Source: Marisa cornuarietis
Lineage: Eukaryota > Mollusca > Gastropoda > Architaenioglossa > Ampullariidae
NCBI GenBank assembly: GCA_004794655.1
Contig: SMMW01000046.1
Span: forward strand, 7,241,501 to 7,305,500
Direction of reading: 5' to 3'
Length of the DNA stretch: 64,000 bases
Part shown: piece after piece, positions 55,427 through 64,000 of the stretch
How the letters are laid out: each line of letters starts with the position of its first letter
How positions within the stretch are numbered: the first letter of the stretch is position 1
Notes under the pieces: model-generated
The model's input: the letters and a program-made list of their open reading frames with translations, nothing else
Told to the model about the DNA's origin: nothing
The model's database searches: none
Program-made: the position numbers and the translations under genes

Positions 55427-55542
55427 CCACCTGCCCATCTTCTTTTTATCCTGGTGTGAAGGTACCACCGGCCCCGCCACCCTACAAGGCACCACCCGGC
55501 ATGCACGCGTTTATTTTTCCTCCGTCACACCCAGGGATCTAG
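55427..55542 (+). other. EHBP1: Candidate alternative terminal exon of EHBP1
   Basis: After a good acceptor (GCCTTTTCTTTCAG), the phase left by exon 19 reads 38 codons (the first split) to a TAG at 55540-55542: proline-rich, with KVPPAPPPYKAPPGMHAF. This would replace the last bMERB helix. No homology known to me, and no clear AATAAA follows closely, so it stays a candidate. Confidence 0.25.
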
Positions 55543-56055
55543 GATAAGTGGCGGATTTCACCTAGGTATGTTACGTGTGAACAACATTTGACTCGGGTCG
55601 AATTGCAGCAGTTTCCGTACAGTAAATCATTACGTTGAATTTGTGAGGCTTGGAGCATGCAGATGACTAGTGAAACTCCCCAGCTTAGGACTATAGACCG
55701 CTTCCACTTGGCGTTTTGGAAGCGATCTCATGGTTTTAGTGTGGTAGGGTGGTGGCAGGTCTGTAGCAGCGGGTGCAGTTTTGTATCAATCTCCTTACTC
55801 ACCTCCGCCGCCTGAAACAAACAAACAAACAAACAGCTCAATTAAACAATGCGATGATTAGTCTTTTAGCGCCCAAGCAAGTGACAAGTTCCCAGGTACG
55901 TCGTAATGGCAGAGCAAGTCGTATATCACACGAGATCACGGAAACTGCGTCTTAATATTAACATTTCGTAAACGTCTTAACATTTCGACATGTACATTTT
56001 CCTGGAACCATTTCAGTCGGTCTACCGTCAGCACCACTCGACTTAGACTGCTGTG
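55543..56055. other. Intron, no feature
   Basis: Unique sequence with a short (AAAC)5 run at 55816-55837 and nothing else recognised. Confidence 0.5.
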
Positions 56056-56865
56056 GCTGGGTGGTGAACGACATTGTCTGCTTGCGACCGTGGTCACATA
56101 TCAGTCCTTTGTATGGTCGATCTGTCCGCTGCTTTCGACCATTTCAGACGCATCTCTTTGTTGCCTTCACCAAGCAGCTTATGTCGACATTTGTGTTGTC
56201 CAGACTCGACTACTGTAACTCTTTGTTCATAGATCTTCCTGGCCGCCTGCTTGACAAGCTCCAGAGAGCTCAGAACAGTTCTGTCCGCATTGTATTCCGT
56301 AAGCGAAAGGCCGACCTGCCACACCGCTTCTTCGCGATCTCCACTGGCTTCCAATTCGGGCTCGCATGGAATTCAAGATCGCCATGCTTTGCTGTCATGT
56401 TGTTCATGGCCTTGCCTCACTCTGTCTGAGCTTGTGTTGCCATACCACCCTCGCAGGTCAGTTCGCTCTGCCCACGCCGCTGTTCTCCCTAGTCCTCATA
56501 TCAGACTGGAGACGTTCGGCTATCGCTGTTTCTTCTTCCCCGGCCCCAGTATTTGGAATGGCCTGCCTCCGTCTCTGCGCACATCTGAGTCGGTAGATGC
56601 CTTCCGATCTAGACTTAAAACATTTCGGAAACACCCACAATAATTGGTCCATCCTGTTGTCGTTTCTCTCCCACACTCCTATCTCTACGTTCCATCAATG
56701 TGCATGTTCGTATGTGTATGTTGTACTTGTTTGTACTCGACTGTGACATCTACATCACACGGCCTCTTTCCCCACTGCCCCTGGTCTCTTGTGAAGCTCA
56801 TCGAGCTCGCCTCCGTGTGGGGAAATTCCCTATACAAATCCTATTATAATTATTATTACTCTGCC
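56056..56865 (+). mobile_element. CR1-like LINE, 3' fragment
   Basis: Encodes, with frameshifts, VLSRLDYCNSLFIDLPGRL, DKLQRAQNSSVRIVFRKRK, SELVLPYHPRRSVRSAHAA and SIWNGLPPSLRTSESVDAFR, the standard thumb and C-terminus of CR1-type reverse transcriptases. The 3' end CTCCGTGTGGGGAAAT...CTATACAAATCCTATTATAA is shared with the minus-strand fragment at 9039-9570. 5'-truncated. Confidence 0.85.
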
Positions 56866-58912
56866 TGCAACATAAATATTACAGGAAGTGCTCGCATTTT
56901 ATTTTTTTTAAAGTAAAAATCAAGCGGCCGTATTCGCATTTAGAGGATTTTCTTTAGATTAACTATAAGAACGCCGTTGTGAATGAATCCTTGTATTTAA
57001 GGGCAAATGTCGAGCAAAACGTTCAGCGTCGGCCAGTCTTTGCTCAAAGAAAACTGGAGTATCGGGCACTTCACCTGCAAGTCAGGAGACTATCCTGCAT
57101 AATCGGTATGCATGGGTATGATTGTGTTGGTTAGGTGTAAACATTTAAGTTTTAAAATCTCAAATATGTGTGGTTTGATCTGGGTAAGTCGACTACATAG
57201 AGGGGGAAGAACAGTATTCAGAGAATGGTAGGCAGGGGTATAGCTTCCCCTCACCTCCTAACAGCCCCCTCCCCCCACTTCTCTGGGTCTGTCTTAATCA
57301 GTCGCGTGCGCTGGGACCTTAAATGCGTATTAATGTGGCTTTCACTCGGACTGGCTGGCCGTTGTGCGAAGCTTACCAGGCGAAAAGCAATTAAGGAACC
57401 ACCCAATGGTGACTCTCGCTTCGTTGTCTCCGCTAGATATTTGGTTGTTTTTATTATCATCTGTTCCAGCATTGAAGACTAGTCTGTCTGTCTGTCTGTC
57501 TGTCGATTCAGTGTCACACTAGTATTGTCGAGCTTCCTGGGCTCACCATGTCTGTCTTGACGGTGAATATCGGGAACATTTTGGAAAGAAAGAGCCGCTT
57601 TAGTCACCTCGACATCAGGGAATGGTCACCCAGTCAATCCCTTCTCCACGTTGAAAATACAGAACTCATTTTAGAAAAGAAATACGGAAGGCGAGAAAGT
57701 GTAGTAGACGGGACAGGGGACAAGAACACATGGAGTGCGTTACAAATACAGAAGACATTTTCACATTAGAACACGTGACCTCACCATTGGAACCCGATCT
57801 CTACCCACCAGTGCGCGGGCCCCATATACACCGAAATATTTCTCGACATGCCGCTTGTTTCCTTATTCACGACAGTGGCGATGGAAAACTGAAGGGGAAT
57901 GGGGAGGGCGCTTACACCACGCACGAATCTCACTCATTGATTCCACAATTTCTCCCATCGGTAATCACATTCTTTTTCGTCAACCACTCCCGTTAGACTC
58001 CGTTGTGGTGGTAGCCATTGTCACTACTCGGAGCGAAAAGCAAGAGGTGACTAACATGAGCCTTTTGTCCCATGGCCTTGTCGACCACCTGCAGGACACA
58101 GAGGCACACATGCGGAAGCTACCCAGCGAAGCGGGCGCCCGCGTGCTTGGACACAAGAGGTGGGGGGAACTGAAAAGGTCCGCTCGTGTACTCAAAAGAA
58201 CGTCGATGGTGGCAAGGAGAATGCCTGTGGTATTTCTCGACACCTGCTTCTCTAGCGGTTATGATACTTTCTAACCCCTGGCAGCGATGACGCGGCCAAC
58301 CCAGCCGGCCATTCACAAGCATGAAAGTATTTTGGTCTTGTGCGTAATACGAGTATCTATCAGTCACGCCGAGTTAACAGCTTACCCTAGGGCAACATTA
58401 TTTTTGATAGGAGTGAGTATAGTCATTAAAAGATACAAATTATCTTAATTAGAATGAAAAGTTCTCTTCCGTTCGTAAAATACAAGCATTTGAACATTGC
58501 TGTTCTTAGTTAGGTTTTGGAAAGAGCCCAGAACGGTGCAAATGTCGGCTCGTTGGTATGAAAATAACTGATTAGTATATGCTTGAAACTCTCTCGCATT
58601 GGCCACAGCTTTCAGTGACGTCGCAAGTACGAATTAAGGCCACAGAAAACAGAAATCCACCCCGAATTTTTGTAAGAAAGTGATAAAAACTGTATGCTGT
58701 ACTAAGCTGGTAGCTTTGAGCTTAACTTCATGTTTGTCTCAGGTTGGCCTTAAAAAAAAGAAAAAGCGAAATGCGCGAAAACAGTCATCCCCCCGTGGTT
58801 GTTACCATGCCAACAGGATATTTCACAAAATGTTAGTCCGTCTGACAGCATCTGTGACCATCACGAAAAAGAACGTTATTTATGCAATCTATATGGAAAT
58901 GATATTATTCTT
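56866..58912. other. Intron, no gene recognised
   Basis: Unique, CpG-rich sequence with a (CTGT)5-6 run at 57482-57504. Several open frames (for example 57735-58274) lack splice context and homology. Confidence 0.45.
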
Positions 58913-58927
58913 GCAAATATGGAGGAG

Positions 58928-59116
58928 GGCCGTCCGGTGGCGCGACGGTTAGCGCCTGTCACCACTACCGTGAAAGTTGACTGTCATGGGTTCAGCTCTC
59001 GTCTCGGGCACGCTGTTCTTTCTCTGCATGTGGCATCTGCTTACAGGGTTGGCTGCCTTGCCGTTATATAGCCTTAATTGCTGGCTCGGCGTAAAACACC
59101 AATTCACCCCCCTCCC
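58928..59116 (+). repeat. tRNA-derived SINE, family A, well preserved
   Basis: 189 bp. The A-box-like GTGGCGCGACGGTTAGC and B-box-like GGGTTCAGCTCTCGTC are 40-50 bases apart, followed by a conserved tail domain (GCATGTGGCATCTGCTTACA, GCTGGCTCGGCGTAAAACAC) and a C-rich 3' end. It is flanked by GCAAATATGGAGGAG (58913-58927) and GCAAATATAGAAGAG (59117-59131), a target duplication with two mismatches. Confidence 0.88.
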
Positions 59117-59131
59117 GCAAATATAGAAGAG

Positions 59132-59413
59132 TTGCTAATATAGACTACTATGCATGCATTGGCAAGTATATTGGTACATCTGAAGCTTTATATCTTTAGT
59201 CTCGCCCACATTCTTTTAGAAAAGTGATTCTCAGAATATTTTACTTTGCGATATTAATAAAAATCCATGATTACCGTCTTGTAACTTATATTTTATGAAG
59301 ACAGATTGACATTTTTCAGCTTGTGCCACACGCTTTGTGACAAACATGTATATGGAGTCTATGCCCCAGCTGTGGCAGTCGGGTGATGAATGAGATTTGA
59401 GTTGCTGTGGCCG

Positions 59414-59453
<40 letters not shown>

Positions 59454-60050
59454 TATTTGAAATGCTAGTGAGTGATACAGGTTGAAGGTGTAGGATTTTC
59501 ATAAGAGCGTCAACAGTAGAGTTAGGGGTGGAGAGAGAGAGGAAGAGAATGCACGCACGTGTGCGAGTGTTAGTGTTGCAGCATGCTTTGCTCTATATCT
59601 AGGTAGGTGAGAACATGCCATACTAACACTTTGCTCTGTGCTTAAACAAATAAGCGCAGGCAACGCCCGGAAAACTGTACAAAGTCACAGATCTTTATTC
59701 TGGACGTTGATTTTCATGGCCCTGGTCTTGAAGCCGGAACGCAGCTTGAAATCGTTGTGTTGGTGGAATAGGAAAAGACGAAGTTCTCGATTAAGATTTC
59801 GGTTTTTTTCTTTTACCATTTCCAAGTCACTCTCTCCCCGTCATGGTGGAAAAAGGCGGTGTGTGTGTGTGTGTTGGAGGGGGGGGGGAGGATCTGGCGT
59901 ACGATGGGCACACGTTGAATGTTGTGTACAGTCACCTTCGGTACTGTCATTACGCACGCGTTGTCACATATATACGATTAAAGCGATACATTAGGATGGT
60001 TTTGCTGCGGCACTATATTTCTTGGATTCATTTGGGATCAGACCGTGCAT
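59132..60050. other. Intron with microsatellites
   Basis: A (GT)n microsatellite at 59416-59450, a GA-rich patch near 59530-59550 and a GTGT/G-run stretch at 59862-59890. No exon recognised. Confidence 0.5.
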
Positions 60051-60059
60051 GGCTACCTT

Positions 60060-60370
60060 TCGCTGACATCAGACAGACGGCCATTCTGCTGGCACCACTC
60101 TTTCAGGCGCCCAGCGACCTCCGCCATTTTGTTTCTCCACCTTCTCAATCTCATGGCAGTTTGGCCTTGCGTGCCTTGTCAAACATGATAGATGTGCTTT
60201 GGTTTCTTTTTTGGGTGCTGATAATTTCTCGCGCCGATCGACGGAGAGCGGAGTCTCGGAGCTGGAGACCAGTGCCGAGGGCGCCGGCACATTACGGCGG
60301 CAGGACATATGGCCATTTGTCAAGCACCGGGAGGTGGAAGATTGATGACGGAGAACGAACATTTCAAAAC
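60060..60370. promoter_or_regulatory. Candidate intronic regulatory island
   Basis: Unique GC-rich block with GACCTCCGCCATTTTG (YY1/E2F-like), GGACATATGGCC (E-box CATATG) and CTGATAATTTC. It is open in several frames but has no splice-consistent exon. Composition-based inference. Confidence 0.25.
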
Positions 60371-61555
60371 CAGTCTAGTGTTTATACGTGTGCTTCAAAT
60401 GGGACATGGTCGTGTGTCACAGCGAGTGAAAAAAAAAATTAAAGAAAAACAAAAAAGGAGAAAACGTTGAATGGAGCAGAAGAAGAACAAATTTCTTGGT
60501 TCTGATCCGAACTAACGTACGAGATAAACAGCTGTTTTGGACTCGCCAGCGACTTTCGTAATTGTAAATATGTAGCTTCTTCGTTGATCTTGATCAGTAA
60601 AGGTCAGGGGATAAAATACATAACATGAGACAGATGAAATATGAAACATGAAGATTACTGCCAAGATAGGAATAACATATTTAATTTTTAAAAACACATC
60701 GTGCATAACTAAAAAAGAAATTACTTAAACAACCTTTGTAACAAAAAAAGTTTCAGCAGTAAAGTCAAGTAACTAATAATCTAGAAAGAATATACACATA
60801 ATGAACACAATAGATGATAAATAAAGTAATAATACCAAGATAATAATAGTACCAAGAACTAAGACCAGTATAGAATTTAGTAACAGTGGGTTTACGCAGC
60901 CAGTATAGTGCCCCCCTTCCCCACTGCGTCCTTTGTCACTTACAAACGAGGACACCAGCAGAAACTCGCCCAACTCTGACTCGCCACACCTACCATTTTC
61001 GCCTTGCTGGAAGCTCTCTTACTGCCAAACCACCACCAATGATAATAATAATGTACGTTTCATAACGCAGTTCTCTGCTAAATTACCAGACTGAGTTTAC
61101 GGAAAAAATACAAGCATAGAATACACAAAGCGTTTAGACAAGCAGCTGCGCCACAACAAAAAGTAATAATATTTTTAAAATCTCGGATCTTTCTCTCTTT
61201 TACACACGCACACGCACATATACAACATAGCAGAAACCCAGCATCACAGGTAAGAGCTTAATTTAGCAGCAAAAATTAGGGGCCGTTTGACGATAAAGTT
61301 TAGACAAAATGGAAAGCTGGCTTCAGCACCTTACATGACAAAAAAAAAAAAAAAAAAAAAATGGGTAGGTGGGCGGAGGGAGGCGGGAGGTCGCGCCGTC
61401 CCAGAATGCAACATTAAAAGAGCCTGCAGAAGGAAGGCATTCCACGAGCAATGGACGAAGAATCCTTCGCGAACTATTACCAATAGAGCGTACACAAACC
61501 TACCTTTCATTTCCGCAGCCTTAAGCAGCCGCGCATGCGCCGCAGGGATTAACAC
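60371..61555. other. Intron, AT-rich interval
   Basis: AT-rich interval with an A20 run near 61339-61361. No feature recognised. Confidence 0.45.
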
Positions 61556-61559
61556 ACGT

Positions 61560-61900
61560 GCAGGCGCCCGGCTTTGATGCAGATAAAGATTCACGCTCTG
61601 CAGCGCTCTGCGAGACGGGCGATGATTGGGTGGCCATTGTGGGCCGTGATTAGGGGCAGCCGTTAATCCCCGTGTAACAAATGACCGCCCATATTGATCC
61701 TTAGCGGTTTCTTTGCTTGTAAACGCGGGCCCGATGCGAACAACTAATCAGGGTGGTCTTTTCACAGTGGGGGGAGCCTCTACAAACGGGCCGCCGTAAC
61801 CGTCTAATTAACTGAACAAACTGGGACGCCGACGATAATTGTTCTGGCATCGCGGGCACGGGGTCTTGAGGGGGCGGCGAGGTGGGGGTGGGTACAAACA
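61560..61900. promoter_or_regulatory. Candidate regulatory island with K50-homeodomain-type sites
   Basis: Unique sequence with GATTGGGTGGCC, GTGATTAGGGG (61646-61656), CCGTTAATCCCC (61660-61671), ACTAATCAGGG (61743-61753) and GTCTAATTAACTG (61802-61814). TAATCC is the bicoid/Otx-class core, and TAATTA the general homeodomain core. The density of sites in about 170 bp is the strongest of the islands here. Confidence 0.38.
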
Positions 61901-62905
61901 TTGGCCACACAGTGCAGACGACTGGACGGGGTGGGATGGGCTGGAGGGTGCTTCGGAAAAGGAAGGGTGCTTATTGAGGAAACAGTCGACTGGAAGGAGA
62001 GGAGGGGGGTACACGCCCAGGCGAGGCAGCCTTAAAGACACTTAACATCTTCTCTTTGTGAGCCGGCGCTTAGAGCTGATGATTTTGTCGTAGTTGGTGC
62101 CATATGTTGCCTCCCCTTGTCTTGTCAGTGGCGGAAAGGCGACACGTTTCTTCTGTCCCGTACCCTCTCGTACCGCTTGTGCACTACCCCCCCCCCCATG
62201 TCCACCTTTTCGTTTTGGTTGTCGTTCTACTTGCCTCTAAGGCACCCCCACCTCTATCACCCACCAACCATCAGGACTCTCTTCAACCATGATTGGACCC
62301 AGTTTCCACGGGGCAGGTAGACAACATCATGGGAAAGTTGATACAGCAGTTTTTGTCCCGTGCATACAGCTTTTCCATCCTTTTGTCCCCCACCCTCTCT
62401 CAATCTTACACTTCTTGACGATTTTAGAGGCAGCCGTCTCCCCGCTACACTCCCCGGCTCCCGTCCGCGCGCCCAACCGCTGGAGTAGTCCAGTTCCTGT
62501 GGCCGTGTCGTGGGCACGAGGCCTGTCGTGATGGCCGGCCAAGCTGTTCAAAGACAGCAGGCGCAGCGCCCAGAGTGGCAGCGGGCTGACAGGACACGGT
62601 GATCTGATCCTCAAACAGCACCGCGGGACCAGACAGCTTGCTTCGTGGCCTCCACGTCACACCTGCCAGCAGGAGGCCCACAGCGCCATGTGCCCAGTTT
62701 CCTCCAACGGTTCCTTACTCATCCGGACTCTGTTGCCATGTGGGCCGTGTTTCCTCGCAGGTTTTCGGAATCTTGCGTTGAGACATGGGATATCAAATTT
62801 GGGGCGATGTTTTGGTCTGCCAGCGTCCTTACCCGACGTTGCGCACACTACCTCGAGGAGACTGATTCTGTAGATGTAGAAGGTTGGGTATATAAAGCGC
62901 GCGCG

Positions 62906-62948
<43 letters not shown>

Positions 62949-63415
62949 GAAGTGAAAGAGTGTATGTGTGTGTGTGTGTGAGAGAGAGAGAGACACACAC
63001 ACACACACACCACAAAAAACTGGCTTAGAGATTAGTTGGGGTGGGGTGGGTGTCTAACACCTCGCTTCCCTACTAGTGTGAAGCTACGGGATTACCTACC
63101 TATTTCATGTATGAAAAAAAATTTCATATGTTGTTCAACTCCGTAAATGTGTCAACTTACTTTAGTGATAAAGATGGTAGTATAAGAACGTTTGCTGTTT
63201 TATCTTTCTAATACACTCACACAGAATAAAATAAGACGATTGTATTGATGGTCATTTCATATTGAGAATAGGAAATAATGTATGAACGAAATTGTGCGAG
63301 TTTATAACCCCCTTCCAAACCGCTGAACCAATCCATGAGTCCTGTCTTGCCTTGTGCTTTTGTGTGCGTGCGTGCAACATGTGCTCTAGAAACTGACCGC
63401 GTTGTCCACTCTTGA
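61901..63415. other. Intron, low-complexity and unique sequence
   Basis: Includes a (CA)n microsatellite at 62907-62945 followed by TG, AG and AC runs to 63010. Open frames on both strands from 62.1 to 63.0 kb overlap each other and low complexity; no gene is supported. Confidence 0.5.
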
Positions 63416-63419
63416 AAAG

Positions 63420-63930
63420 AAAAATTCCAGCCCCATTAACGTTCTGGCCAGTCTTGTGGCTTACGGTGCCGATCTGCCTGCAGCCGGTAGCTCGGCGTTT
63501 AAAGCGATTAGCAGTTGTTCAGAACTTGGTCTGAAGGAGCTCACCGTGAAGAAGTTTGCTTTGTTTTGACACGGGGCCACTCTCGGGTCGGCTGGAGATG
63601 AATGAGAGTCCCGGGTGGGCCGCATGATGTATGGACTCTCGGGGTGCGCGTGGAGTGGCGGGTGCGCGCGGGAGCTGGCCAAACACAGCGCGGACCGTGA
63701 GCAAGCCGATCGCGCGCAGGAAGGGTTGGGTGGGGGGGGGAACTGGAGGAGATGTGGCTGGCTGGTCCTCGAGCCCAGAAGATCTCGGAGAGCTCTCGAC
63801 AGTCCTTCCGATATCTTTCAGCTCGTGATTGATAATCCCGTTAACATCCCGTTAGGGCGAGACCTGCAGTTTTCTTCTGCCAACAATCTTATCTTTCTGC
63901 TGCAGAGGGATTTTTTGAAGGCTCGGTCGG
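63420..63930. promoter_or_regulatory. Candidate regulatory island at right edge
   Basis: GC-rich unique sequence with CCCATTAACG, GTTTAAAGCGATTAGCAG and CGTGATTGATAATCCCGTTA (TAATCC core near 63834). Motif-based only. Confidence 0.28.
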
Positions 63931-64000
63931 GTGGGGGCTCTGCGGGTAAGAGAGGGTGGGTGAGTGGGTGAAAACGTGAAACGAAATCGGCAGTAGTTTA

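Noticed and set aside
57735..58274. 180-codon open frame on the plus strand
   Set aside because: No homology or domain pattern; a minus-strand frame overlaps it and no splice signals fit.
58928..59116. Functional tRNA gene
   Set aside because: The A- and B-box-like motifs belong to a SINE head; there is no paired acceptor stem, and the sequence continues into the SINE tail with a target duplication.
59843..60442. 199-codon open frame on the plus strand
   Set aside because: Starts in a GT/G-run repeat, lacks any motif, and lies inside an EHBP1 intron; more likely open by chance or regulatory DNA.
53777..64000. Next bMERB exon of EHBP1 within the window
   Set aside because: I looked for the conserved DWQK...LLLDEL segment in the required phase after an AG and did not find it; the large intron appears to continue past the edge.

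Overview
This is eukaryotic, intron-rich nuclear DNA from an animal. A lophotrochozoan, most likely a gastropod mollusc, fits best: the EHBP1 orthologue is clearly invertebrate, and the DNA holds CR1/RTE-like LINE relics, tRNA-derived SINEs and non-autonomous DNA transposons. This placement is inference; no sequence here proves the species. No operons, CRISPR arrays or prokaryotic features were seen, and I found no convincing tRNA or rRNA gene.

Two protein-coding genes sit head to head. On the minus strand (17389 back to 3702) a nine-exon gene encodes an 849-residue nuclear-type C2H2 zinc-finger protein. All intron phases close, from the ATG beside the shared promoter to a stop at 3702-3704. 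On the plus strand, from 18610 past the right edge, lies the EH-domain-binding protein 1 gene (EHBP1). Nineteen coding exons, 1029 codons so far, encode an NT-C2 domain, a linker with six NPF motifs, a calponin-homology domain and most of a C-terminal bMERB (Rab-binding) domain. The last exon(s) lie outside the window. The 1.2 kb between the two start codons is a CpG-retaining bidirectional promoter region.

Region by region: 1-3.7 kb is the 3' flank of the zinc-finger gene with SINE relics. 3.7-17.4 kb is the zinc-finger gene, with introns full of transposon debris (two LINEs, a nested SINE, two 260-bp piggyBac-type MITEs in opposite orientation, a hAT-type MITE with a perfect 8-bp target duplication). 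18.6-41.4 kb holds EHBP1 exons 1-18 in AT-rich, CpG-poor DNA with a 1.75-kb LINE, minisatellites and small tandem duplications, one of which copied the end of exon 4 with its splice donor. 42-64 kb is occupied by two very large introns around exon 19. This stretch is visibly richer in GC and CpG, poor in transposons, and carries several islands with homeodomain/POU-like motifs.

The main hypothesis is that these large 3' introns are a regulatory landscape for a neighbouring developmental gene. In vertebrates EHBP1 lies directly next to OTX1, so an otx gene beyond the right edge is a testable prediction.
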